Shown here piece by piece: positions 12,396-23,778 of a stretch of DNA of 64,000 nucleotides. A program made the translations under genes and the position numbers. Positions within the stretch are counted from its first letter, which is position 1; every line of letters starts with the position of its first letter. This stretch comes from Atrina japonica (Eukaryota > Mollusca > Bivalvia > Pterioida > Pinnidae), in assembly GCA_030159075.1 (NCBI GenBank), contig BROG01000476.1:513988-577987 (forward strand). The letters are read 5' to 3'. The notes beneath the pieces are model-generated. The model worked only from the letters and a program-made list of their open reading frames with translations. It had not been told where the DNA came from and did not search any database.

Positions 12396-12983
12396 CACAT
12401 GATGGTTGGAATGAAACATGCTGATTATGTAAATTAGGTTATGATTATGAAATGATTATGTTAGTTATGATCCTTTTGTAAATTTCCATCCTAATGATTG
12501 ATTGAATGTTTTCTCTTTATATGTGATTAATTTATGTGTTTAGATTTTTATTTATTTAAAACTGGAACTCAGTGATGCTAGATAAGTAAGTAGTTCAAAA
12601 CTGTTTGAAGTTTTAATGTCACCTGATAGATGCAGGTTATCTGTTTCAAGCGTTTGCCATCTTTCATCTTTCATTTCTGGAGATTTGTCAACTTAAAAAA
12701 ATTATCCAGTTCTTTTTCAGATTTGGGGTGCCCATTCTGTAGGCTAAGTTAGGTTAACACATTTAAGTCCATAATCCCTTGGTCAGGTGTTTTGTAAATG
12801 GAGCAGGGAGTCGCGACTTCTAATGAGGTCCTATTGACCTTTAGATAGATATGTGTTCATAACATCATACAATTATATCTAAGGAATTTACAACTGTACT
12901 CTTAGATATAACTGAAATTCTCAAAAGGCATGCTTTAACTAAAGTATCTAATTGGTGGATATTTTGGTCAATTTTGAGTTGAG

Positions 12984-13267
12984 CCAGCCTGGCTCAGTCA
13001 GTAGTGCGTTCGACTCTGGATCGTGAGGTCATGAGTTCGAGTCACGCAGACGACAGGTTGGTTTCCTGTCTTATGGATGAGACAGCAAAAACTGGAGGTC
13101 CCGTGTCACAGTAGGTTTTGGCATGTTAAAGAACTCTCACTGCTCAATGGCGATAAGTGCTGAGCATAGGCCAAAATTTGAAGCCCTTCACTGGCATTTG
13201 GTGACGTCTCCATATGAGTGAAATATTCTTGAGTGGGACATTAAACAACAATAAACAAACAAAACAA
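12984..13267 (+). mobile_element. tRNA-derived SINE, family 1, with target-site duplication
   Basis: The tRNA-like head has box A TGGCTCAGTCAGTAGTGCG and box B GAGTTCGAGTC. The body has GTCCCGTGTCACAGTAGG and TGCTCAATGGC, and the tail ends GTGGGACATTAAAC followed by AAC/AAAC repeats. It is flanked by TCAATTTTGAGTTGAG (12968-12983) and TCAATTTAGAGTTGAG (13268-13283). Unit B keeps the empty site. Confidence 0.95.
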
Positions 13268-13429
13268 TCAATTTAGAGTTGAGCATTGTGTAAATAATGT
13301 AATTTGCTCTTTTACCTTGCTAAACATTGGGTAGTGACAGCAAGATGATTTGACTAAAACACACAAGTTACATCTGTTCAAATTGTAATGAAAGTGTATT
13401 TTGCTCTTCTGTGTCTCCCATCTTAAAGC

Positions 13430-14335
13430 TGAACTAGGACAATAAAAAGCTTTTGACCTTTGAATTAGAAAAAATGTTTTTAAACATTCCCACTTCATTT
13501 CCCCACACAGCAGACATATTTGCACCCGAAAACAAGTTCCACAACAGGTATAAAAGGCGGGTTAGTTATATTGGTTGTCATTGTATATCTGTACTTGCGA
13601 CTTGAACATGCAAAGTCCCAGAGGCTGAATAAAACTCATGTTGGACACTTAAGTGTATTTCTCAACAAAAATAAACATGTGCCTTGAGTGAAGTTTCCTG
13701 CAACATACAAACAGCAACAAGCATAGAATATTTAGTTTATCCATAATAAATAAAAAAGTTATTCCATTACACTAAACATTAAGCATCTCCCTAAACAAAA
13801 ACAAAGCAATCTGCTTCCTACTGTTATTCTGCCATTGAACCATGGTTTTTTTCTGGTAAACAACGAGGTGTTCCGAAAAACTGGAAGAAGAAATATGGCT
13901 CAGTGGCCGAATGACAGTAGGAAGCAGATCGCTTTGTTTTTGTTTTAGAAGGTGCATGATGTTTATAATAATGGAATAACTTTTGGATTTGTTATGGATA
14001 AACTAAATATTCTATGTTTGTTACTGTTTGTACTTTGCAGGAAACTTCATTCGAGGCATGTCTGTTTATTTTTGTTGAAAAATACAGGTAAGTGTCCAAC
14101 GTGAATTTTATTCAGCCTCTGGGAGTACAGAGTTGCGAGTACAGATATACAATAATGACCAATAAAACTAATCTGCTTTTTATACCTGCTGTGGGACTTG
14201 TTGTCCGGTGAAACAGTTGCAAATATTCTGCGTGGGGAAATGAAGTGGGAATGTTTCAAAACATTTTGTTTTCAACACAATTTTTTTTTATTCAAAGTTC
14301 AAAAGCTTTTTATCACCCTAATTCAGCTTTAAGCT
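13430..14335. repeat. Long inverted repeat (fold-back) in unit A
   Basis: The left arm (about 13430-13856) and right arm (about 13881-14335) are inverse copies at clearly high but imperfect identity. For example GACAGTAGGAAGCAGATCGC (right) matches the inverse of CAATCTGCTTCCTACTGTTA (left). The loop is only about 25 bp. The open frames inside are by-products of the arms. No transposase is seen. Confidence 0.88.
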
Positions 14336-14851
14336 TCTTTGTTTTCATTTCACCAGAAGAATTCTATATCAGATTCTGGTTTTGGGTATTAAAGTAGGTT
14401 TAAGTAAAATGTATCATATTAGTCCAACTTCCATTCTGTACTATAGGGAGATTAGGCGAAATTAAGTCTTAAATGTGTGTACCCCATATAATTAGAAACT
14501 ATATTAGAATTTATTTTTATGTAATCCTAAAAATAAAAAAATCTTTCCATTTCTGACTAATGAACAGGTAGCATGCAACCTAAGGGGTAGAGTAGTCATA
14601 TTTACACATGTATTCTTCAAATTAAATTTGAAACATATTTTAAAACAATTACTTGTCTTCCAGTCACAAAATTTGTAATTATAACTGGAGTTGTCATTTT
14701 GGTATCAACTTATTTGTCTTCTGTTTATCAATGTTTTGTGCTTGATGCTCATTTGTTGGAAATAAGAGGTAAATATTTCTGTAATTTAGACATGTTTGTT
14801 TTGTAGTCATGCCAATATAGAACAAAATGTAGGATTGTTGGATACAAATGA

Positions 14852-14930
14852 AAAATTTCAATTTCATGTATGTGTGTAGGACTAATCATATTTACATTAA
14901 TCTACACACACATACATGAAATTGAAATTT
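14852..14930. repeat. Near-perfect 28-bp hairpin
   Basis: AAAATTTCAATTTCATGTAT followed by GTGTGTAG (14852-14879) is inverted at 14902-14931 with one extra CA. The loop is about 22 bp. It sits at the edge of satellite array 2 and is absent from unit B. Confidence 0.88.
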
Positions 14931-14949
14931 TCCATTTAAATATAAAAAC

Positions 14950-15365
14950 TCTGGCATATTCTGATGCTAAATAACATGCTTATAAAGCACTGCCATATTC
15001 GCATGCTAAATAACATGCTAATAAAACAGGCATATTCTCATGCTAAATTATGTGGTATTACTTCACAAGCATGTTCTCATGCTGAATAACATGCTGATAA
15101 AACACTAGCATATTCTCATGCTAAATTATGTGGTAGTACTACACAGGAATATTCACATACTAAATAACATGCTGATAAAACAGTCATATTCTGATGCTGA
15201 ATAACATGCTAATAAAACACGAGCATAAATTGATGGTAAATAACATGCTAATAAAACACAATCATATTGTAATGCTAAATTATGTGGTAGTACTGCATAG
15301 GAATATTCACATGCTAAATAACATGCTGATAAAACATTTGCATATTCTCATGCTAAGTTACAGGG
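14950..15365. repeat. 37-39 bp satellite array 2
   Basis: Same CATGCTAAATAACATGCTAA / TATGTGGTAGTACT units as array 1, placed exactly between units A and B. Confidence 0.9.
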
Positions 15366-17399
15366 TCAATGGTATTGATGATTGGAATGAAATTATTATT
15401 TATTAGGTTATGATTATGTTGTTATATCCTTTTGTAAATTTCCATCCTAATGATTGATTGAATAATTTCTCTTTATATGTGATTAATTTATGTGTTTAGA
15501 TTTTTATTTATTTAAAACTGGAACTCAGTGATGCTAGATAAGTAAGTAGTTCAAAACTGTTTGAAGTTTTAATGTCACCTATTGATGCAGGTTATCTGTT
15601 GCAAGTGTTTGCCATCTTTCATCTTTCATTTCTGGAGATTTGTCAACTTAAAAAAAATATCCACTTCTTTTTCAGATTTAGTGTGCCCATTCTGTAGGTT
15701 AACACATTTAAGTCCATAATCCCTTGGTCAGGTGTTTTGTAAATGGAGCAGGGAGTCGCGACTTCTGATGAGGTCCTCTTGACCTTTAGATAGATATGTG
15801 TTCATAACATCATACAATTATATCTAAGGAATTTACAACTTTACTCTTAGATATAACTGAAATTCTCAAAAGGCATGCTTTAACTAAAGTATCTAATTGG
15901 TGGATATTTTTGGTCAATTTTGAGTTGAGCATTGTGTGGAAATAATCAAAATGTTGTAATTTGCTCTTTTACCTTGATAAACATCAGGTAGTGACGGCAA
16001 GATGATTTGACTAAAACACACAAGTTACTTCTGTTTAAATTGTAATGAAAGTGTATTTTGCTCTTTTGTGTCTCCCATCTTAAAGCTGACCTAGGTAAAT
16101 AAAAAGCTTTTGAACTTTAAATAAAAAAAATGTTTTTAAACATTCCCACTTCATTTCCCCACACAGCATACATATTTGCAACAATTGCACCTGAAAACAA
16201 GTTCCACAACAGGTACAAAAGGCGGGTTAGTTATATTGGTCGTCATTGTATATCTGTACTTGCAACTGGAACATGCAAAGTCCCAGAGGCTGAATAAAAC
16301 TCATGTTGGACACTTACGTGTATTTCTCAACAAAAATAAACATGTGCCTTGAGTGAAGTTTTTTGCAACATACCAACAAACATAGAATGTTTAGTTCATC
16401 CATAATAAATCCAAAAGTTTTTCCATTACAGTAAATATCAAGCATCTCCCAAAACAAAAACAAAGTAATCTGCTTCCTACTGTTATTCTGCGATTGAGCC
16501 ATGGTTTTTTCTCCGGTAAACAACGAGATGTTCCGAAAAACTGGAAGAAGAAATATGGCTCAGTGGCCGAATGACAGTAGGAAGCAGATCGCTTTGTTTT
16601 TGTTTTAGAAGGTGCATGATGTTTATAATAATGGAATAACTTTTGGATTTGTTATGGATAAACTAAATATTCTATGTTTGTTACTGTTTGTACGTTGCAG
16701 GAAACTTCATTCGAGGCATGTCTGTTTATTTTTGTTGAAAATACAGGTAAGTGTCCAACGTGAATTTTATTCAGCCTCTGGGAGTACAGAGTTGCGAGTA
16801 CAGATATACAATAATGACCAATAAAACTAATCTGCTTTTTATACCTGCTGTGGGACTTGTTGTCCGGTGAAACAGTTGCAAATATTCTGCGTGGGGAAAT
16901 GAAGTGGGAATGTTTCAAAACATTTTTATTTTCAACACAATTACTTTTTATTCAAAGTTCAAAAGTTTTTTATCACCCTAATTCAGCTTTAAGCTTCTTT
17001 GTTTTCATTTCACCAGAAGAATTCTATATCAGATTCTGGTTTTGGATATTAAGTAGGTTTAAGTAAAATGTATCTAATTAGTCCAACTTCCATTCTGTAT
17101 TATTGGGAGATTAGGCGAAATTAAGTCTTAAATGTGTGTACCCCATATAATTAGAAACTATATTAGAATTTATTTTTATGTAATCCTTAAAATAAAAATA
17201 TCTTTTCATTTCTGACTAATGAACAGGTAGCATGTAACCTTTGGGGTAGAGTAGTCATATTTACACATGTATTCTTCAAATTAAATTTGAAACATATTTT
17301 AAAACAATTACTTGTCTTCCAGTCACAAAATTTGTAATTATAACAGGAGTTGTCATTTTGGTATCAACTTATTTGTCAACTTCATTTGAATATAAAAAG
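15366..17399. repeat. Direct duplication, unit B
   Basis: Near-identical to unit A but without the SINE and without the 220-bp hairpin segment. It carries its own fold-back copy at about 16083-16998. Confidence 0.92.
16083..16998. repeat. Long inverted repeat (fold-back) in unit B
   Basis: The counterpart of the 13430-14335 fold-back, with the same arms and the same GGTAAACAACGAGATGTTCC centre near 16516. Presumably copied along with the unit. Confidence 0.88.
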
Positions 17400-17636
17400 T
17401 CTGGCATATTCTGATGCTAAACAACATGCTAATAAAACACTGCAATATTCTCATGCTAAATAACATGCTAATAAAACAGGCATATTCTCATGCTAAATTA
17501 TGTGGTATTACTTCACAGGCATATTCTCATGCTGAATAACATGCTGATAAAACACAGGCATATTCTCATGCTAAATTATGTGGTAGTACTACACAGGGAT
17601 ATTCACATACTAAATAACATGCTAATAAAACCATTA
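17400..17636. repeat. 37-39 bp satellite array 3
   Basis: Six or so units of the same satellite close unit B on its right side. Confidence 0.9.
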
Positions 17637-17995
17637 CAAAATTACATCCCTGCATCATGAAGGAGTCATTTTAGTTTTAAACGAAATGCAATATTATATG
17701 ACTATACCACTGATGCAGATTTGTTCAGTTTTTTGTGTTCTTGTCTTAAAATTGTCGTTTTATGTTGTAATGTTTTGTAGCTATGAATTTTAATAAAGGA
17801 TGGATATACATATTTTCAGTGTTTTATTTATTAATTCACCTGTTTAATTTCCTTCGTCCTCTGTGTGTTTAAATTTCCAATGAAACGACTTCTCAAGAAC
17901 CACAGGACAGATTTCAACTAAATTGGCAGGTATCATTAACGAGCCTTTTGTGCGCTTCATTGACATATTGTATGGTATTGAACAAATGGATTGCA
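17637..17995 (+). repeat. Dispersed repeat also found at 47345-47620
   Basis: It shares AAAATTGTCGTTTT, GAATTTTAAT..AAGGATG, TTCAGTGTTTTATT, TCCTTCGTCCTCTGTGTGTT and the phrase GAACCACAGGA..GATTTCAA with the sequence downstream of the transporter gene. Non-coding. Confidence 0.75.
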
Positions 17996-18660
17996 GGATT
18001 AATTTAGCCTGAACCGAAGGTTCAAGTGAGCTTTGTCTGTCTTCTGTCTGTCCGTAAACTTTTTACATTTTGATTTCTCCTACAAAACCGCTGAGGGGAT
18101 TTTGATGAAACTTATTAGGAAGCAAGTTCTCAAGGCCCTCTACCAAGTTTGTTCATTTCGGCCCGATGCGCCCAGGGGTGGGGCAAAAGAGACCCCTCTT
18201 TAAAACTCTTCTCCACAACCGCTGCATGAATTGAAAAACTAACTAGATTTGAGTGATCTATATAGATGTATTATTCAAGTTTGTTAATTTTGTTGAAATC
18301 GGAAATGAAAATAAATTTTTGACGCGTTCTCGACGTCTTTTAAGACTTGGTAATTTTCATTCATTTTTGTATGATTTCTTTGATTTTCTCCCCTATTATT
18401 CATTATGATGCATTTATTTTATGTGTTTTACCTGTGGTTTGGTAGATAAATGCTTTCCTTAAAGAATTTTACTGAAATCTATTTTTTATGAATTTTTCAA
18501 GACTAAAAATGAAGGGGGGTGGTGGTGTAATTTTCCACATTTTCGACCACTTCTCCAAAACCGCTAAGTAATACAAAACTTGTAGAAATGATGAGTTCCT
18601 GAAACTGCTACACTGGTACTAATAAAATGATTATCTTTGAACTATGAGAAATCTTTTGAA
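17996..18660 (+). repeat. Dispersed mollusc-type repeat (diverged)
   Basis: It starts CTGAACCGAAGGTTCAAGTG and has repeated phrases of the type CTCCACAACCGCTG / CTCCAAAACCGCTA followed by a GATGAAAC-like stretch, as in common mollusc repeats. No coding potential. Confidence 0.45.
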
Positions 18661-18939
18661 TTAAAATTTACGTAAGTTTAATATGTTACATTTTATGCTC
18701 ATCCGAAATGGATGATTGATGTCATTGTTTTGGTATGTCCATTTGTCTCTAAGCAACATTTTGTTTTCTTCATATACCCGAGTTTTTTTCCTCGACCCCA
18801 TGTGATATGTAGCTTTATTTTGTAGTAGGCGAGGAAAAATGTACGTCCACACCGAGAATCGAAGCCAGTACCTGCACCGCTATATTTTGAAGATATCAAG
18901 AAAGGAATTTATTATGAGGACTAATATCTTAATGAATGA

Positions 18940-19112
18940 ATTGGTGCTCGGGGCGGTTTCTCGTATACACATCGTTTGCCAGTTTTCTTGCGGAAGGTTG
19001 GTGGTCTTTACCCGGGTAACCGGGGTTTCTCCTCCACCAATAAAAACTGGACGCCATCATATGACTGAAAAATTGTTGAGTGTGGCGTAAAACAAAAAAT
19101 CAAATCAAAATC
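18940..19112 (+). mobile_element. SINE family 2, 3' portion
   Basis: The body CCAGTTTTCTTGCGGAAGGT..ACCCGGGTAACC..TCCTCCACCAATAAAAACTG is followed by CCATCATATGACTGAAAAAT and the terminal GTGTGGCGTAAAACAAAAAA. The tRNA head is missing or very diverged. Confidence 0.75.
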
Positions 19113-19564
19113 GTATACACATCTCGTTTCAATACAAACTTGATCAATATGAAGTCATTTATTGCTATTTGTATGCTCACGTAATAATGTATTTTTTTCT
19201 TTTCAAATAGGATAATGAAATCATCAGTATGATATTATGTCGTATCTAGTTCCGAAATTTAAAATGTATGCACTTTGCTTCGTTGGAATCGTTACCCGAT
19301 ATTTGTAGATGAAATTTAATACGATTACCTTTAGTTTACATCTTTTGTTGTTGGGATTTAATCCGGTTATAAATGATATTTTTTAAATGTTAGCTACAAC
19401 ACACTTTACCAAATTTTAAAAGATTCTGTAGAATGCACATAACACCCATGGCACAACATTTAAGAATTGTAATGCCGGTGTATAACTCTTTTTTGTTATT
19501 GTACATCAATATCTAAGTAGTAAAAATAAATGTTTTTGCTTTTTAGGGAATGCCCCTGAAGAAA

Positions 19565-19828
19565 CAAAGTCTGGCTCAGTCGGTAGCGCGCTCGACTCTT
19601 GATCGTGAGGTCGTGAGTTCGAGTCCAGCCGGCAGCAGGTTGGTTTCCTGTCCTTCAGATGAGACAGTTAAAACCGGGGTCCCGTGTCACAGTAAGTGTC
19701 GGCACGTTAAAGAACGCTCACTGCTCAGTGGTCAAAATTTGAAGCCGTTCACCAGGATTTGGTGACGTCTCCCTATAAGTCAAAGATTCTTGAGTGGGAC
19801 GTTAAACAACAATAAACAAACAAACACC
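19565..19828 (+). mobile_element. tRNA-derived SINE, family 1
   Basis: Box A CTGGCTCAGTCGGTAGCGCG and box B GAGTTCGAGTCC, with the full body and a tail GTGGGACGTTAAACAACAAT. A short internal deletion (after CTGCTCAGTGG) distinguishes it from other copies. No clear target duplication is seen. Confidence 0.9.
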
Positions 19829-22800
19829 TGCGACGAGCGGAGTTAGCATTTAGGGTAACTGCAATTGTTGTGAGTTTTGTTCACATAATATTTTAACATT
19901 TAACATATATGTTCCAAATTTAACTTTCGTATATTTTATTAGATAAACAAAGTATTCAAGATCATTTTTGGTGAAAATTCAGTATTAGTCCACACGTAGA
20001 GTATCATTTTCCCATGTAAGTCTTCGTTCAGTGTTTGAGTTTCATTATCTTGATTTTAAAATGATTTATCTGCTCATCACATTCACTGTTACTTTTATGA
20101 AACACACTGTTAATCATCTAACGAATATTTAGCTTACACTTAAACTGCAAAATGAACATGCATGACATCCGGGGACATTATTTGTATCACACAGACACAG
20201 TCCGCATGTCATGAAACATGTAATCCGAATGAAAACGTTACTCCTCAGAAAGTGAGAGGTCACATTCCTCAAGTTTAATATTTCATTCATATAAATTTCG
20301 CAAAAAATAGTCAGAATGTAGAATAAACGCCAAACATTTATTTCGAGTATCCCATTAAAGATAAAAAGCATTGACAAAATAGCACTATCTAGTAGGTCTT
20401 CCAATACTATTATCTTGATCGAAAAATATACTTTCAGTTGTGCGTAAACAAAAAGATATTACTGCCATGTTGATCACCTGTTAATCAGCAGTGTGTATTA
20501 TGCAGTTATCTGTTGTGTTGGATACAGTAAGGTACAGATAGGAGTATGCCTGATCATTCATGCTTTCAATACCTCTGCATGCTCAGTGCCAAGCGGTTAC
20601 TTGAGTTCAAGGTGACAACTTTTTCCGACATCGATGAAGGATAGACATAGATTGGCCTTGTTTGCGATTATTCTGTTTCACTAAATGAAATTTTGGGTTA
20701 CTTGTTTGGTAGCGGTTGTTGAGTCGTCTGTACCGATTGTGACGAGGGTTTGTCCAATATTCACCAGATTTGTCTATTGTGTCCTGGATATCTTTGTGAT
20801 TTTTATATTGTATTAGTTGCAAATTTCGTAGGATATTTTGTTATCTCGGAACATTACCATATTGTTAAGAAATTTCCATATTTGACATAAAATGAGATAT
20901 TAAACGGGAAAAAACAATGGTATTTCACCTGTGGGTAGTGACGTCCTTAAACAGTGCAACATTCTCGGGGAGGGAGGGGGCGCAAATCAACTAATAAAAC
21001 AGATGAATATAAAACGAGTTTATCTCTTACTGTCAAGAACCTCCCTAAATTTTATAAAATAATACCAGAAAAGATAAAAAAAAAATAACGACTATGTTCA
21101 CCGAATATTGAAAAATCTATTTACATCGATAAAATCAATTCTAAATTATAATCTTTCTTAACATAACTGGTGTGCCGACATTGTGCGTACTGACAAATTA
21201 ACGAGAGATGTCAGGCATTTTACTTAGTATAGATGTGAACGGCTCCTGATTTCCACAACTTTCTGCATTGATATCCATGTGCTCATTTAGAAGTAGTATA
21301 CTGTGTGATAAATTGTTGCTGCAAACAAAAATCGGGATTGCAAAATTTGCTAAACAATCAAGTTGATAGTTTAAGTCAGTTATGATAATTGAACTGCATG
21401 TCCTATGCATATCAAAATTCCAATGATTCATTGATACAATCTAGAATATTGGTAGACACATGTAATTCTAATACAATATTGTCGTGCATTAAATGAAAAC
21501 GTTATGAAAATATCTTTTTCATTGGTCATAATTCATTGAGTTGTCAAAAGACTAACGTATATATATGCTGATGGTCTTAATTTTAGCCCTGTATTATACC
21601 ACTTTCTCTTTAGGAAATATATATTTCTTTAAAATTCAAGCTCAACCGATGAAATTTTACTGACACAAACGATTGTTTTGGCCTTTTTTGGCAAAACAAT
21701 ACTTTTGGTATTATGTTTATGATATTTCAGGATCACCCGGCTCTCAAGAGTGTAATATTTTTCAACTCTTTAGTAATTAAATATTGTTTTCTATACTTGT
21801 CTCCGCCTCTTCATGTTTTTGCAATGCACAACTGATTGCTTTCAAAATGCTTTAGTCATTTATACATTAATTACAGTAATTACAGTACAGTAATTAAAAT
21901 AATGGGCCACCGGAACAGTGAGTGTTACGTTGAATTGTTTCAACATTTTATTCTATATACTCTCCTATAAAGAAACAAGTCCAACATTTCAGATGTTTGC
22001 CTCACAAAAATCTTGACAGGTCAACATCGAAATGTTGACTGATTTTGCGTGAAATGTTTCCCGCTTACGTCACAGTGAATTACAGCTCGGTACTCCCCGG
22101 TCATTTCCGCATTTAAGCAATTGTGGTATCACTATGAATGATTCGTTTCATACATATCAACGATAGAAAGGTATAACAAAATTGTAGACTCGATCACTTT
22201 GTTTTATGTCATATGCCATTTATGCCTTCGGCCTCAGGCAACAATTTGGACCTCTGGTTCAACATAACACATGTTGACCACACCCATTCAACATGTGTGT
22301 ATTATCACATAATGGTGCATATATGTTTTGCGCTAGGTAATGATCGGGTCAACGTTTCTATAATGCTAGTGTGTGTAGTAGACAGCAAGGTGGCTTTCTG
22401 AATCTATATTTTAACAAAATTAGGGAATCGAAGATTCAGAACATTTGAACATATAAAACTTTTCCTTAAATTGCATTCACTTTTTATACCTGTATTAATA
22501 TATACTGCATATGATTCCATTTAAACTAGGTAATCCACAGATTTTTTTTATTTCACATAATTCAACTTAAATAGTGTTATCGACATATTTTGAAGTCAGC
22601 TACTAAATAGTAAGATTCCTGAGCTTGTTTCGAGCGAATTTGCACACGACCATCAAACGTCCAAATTCAAATTTTCTTTGAAGAAGAACAATTTTGTAAA
22701 ACGCACGTTTAGACCGTTGTTACATCTAAGTTGTCATATTCCAATGGACATGGGTTTTCAAATATTCATTGAATAGTCATAATACAGAATTTTATTCTAA

Positions 22801-23445
22801 AAATAAATAATGACATTTTGTAAAGAGGACAGTACTTCTACATTATACTTATAGAAGAAATACAGTGATTTATTATTATGGTAAGAAGCCGAGATTGAAA
22901 CAGTTGATAGGACTTTGTATATGATACATAAAAATAGAAGATAGTGGGATATAGTATAAAGGAGTAAAACCAGTGTGTATTGAACATGTTATTGTTGTAT
23001 CCACTTGAGGGATCCAATTTCATGAGTTGGGGACGAGGTAACAAAATATGTTGAAAAAGTGAAAGGTAATTTAAACTGAAAAGAAATGTCTTATAAGTTT
23101 CTTTTTAAAAACGTGCACAACTGTGTGAATAAAGAATTTACAATCCGATCCGAAGTATCGATTTATATTTTTTATTTTGTAAGTGAGATAAGTGCACTTT
23201 GTCATTTCCGGACAAAGTCAAGATTTACGAATCTATTGTTGTAAACTTAAATCTAATCCTCCATGGGAGCAGTTAATGTAAATGAAAGGATATTTCATAC
23301 AACTATAAAAGTTAATACACAGGCACAGAAATTATATTCCTTATACCATTCTACTATTGAAAACATGTGTATAGAGGTAGACTCATATGCCATATTGATA
23401 GGTCACACTGGTAAAAGATACACTTGATAAAAAAAGAAAACGTTA
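19829..23445. other. Intergenic, no gene seen
   Basis: AT-rich sequence. I find only a diverged fragment of the GGTCGACAGG-type repeat (about 20655-20800) and a degenerate hammerhead-type motif (21640-21683). Open frames are short and unlike known proteins. Confidence 0.6.
21640..21683 (+). ncRNA. Degenerate hammerhead-type motif
   Basis: GCTCAA-CCGATGA..TGACACAAAC-GATTGTT keeps the layout of the motif at 44555, but two core elements are broken (CTGATGA reads CCGATGA, GAAA reads CAAA). It is preceded by TACCACTTTCTCTTTAGGAA, as in the other copies, which supports family membership. Surely inactive. Confidence 0.55.
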
Positions 23446-23778
23446 AAGGGGCATTAGTAGTGTTTACAAAAATAATTATTTCGTTTTTTTCTACTTGTAC
23501 TTGATGTACAATAACAAATAAGAGGCATTCATATATATTCTGTGCAAATAAGGTCAGATCCAGTGTGGTATTCATATAAAAATAGTAAGGCTGAGTTAAT
23601 CAATTGCAAATGAAAATGTGACAAAGTAAGGTTTTTCAAGCAACTTTCACAAAATATATAGAAATTTCAGAATTTTTATGTCTGTTTATATCTTGTTTTT
23701 GTTATTGTATATCAATATAAGTAGTTAAAAGGAAGAAATGCGTTGTTTAGAAACACAGCTGATGCACCTTTAAGAATA
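23446..23778. mobile_element. Palindromic MITE, family also at 61614 and in transporter intron 2
   Basis: The outer ends TTAAAGGGGCATTAG and CTGATGCACCTTTAA are inverse. Inner arms TACTTGATGTACAATAACAA and TTGTTATTGTATATCAATAT also pair. The interior TTTTTCAAGCAACTTTCACA is the inverse of TTGAAAATTGCTTGAGAAAC-type sequence near 41730. Confidence 0.7.

Larger units (their letters stand above)
12396..14949. repeat. Direct duplication, unit A
   Basis: The sequence from GGAATGAAA (about 12410) through GGTATCAACTTATTTGTC (about 14717) is repeated with few changes in unit B (15366-17400). Unit A additionally contains a SINE (12984-13267) and about 220 bp ending in a hairpin (14719-14937) that unit B lacks. 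Confidence 0.92.

Noticed and set aside
14047..14259. 70-aa frame beginning MKHSHFISPRRIF, repeated at 16652-16918
   Set aside because: It lies in an arm of the fold-back; its recurrence reflects the unit duplication, not conservation of a protein.
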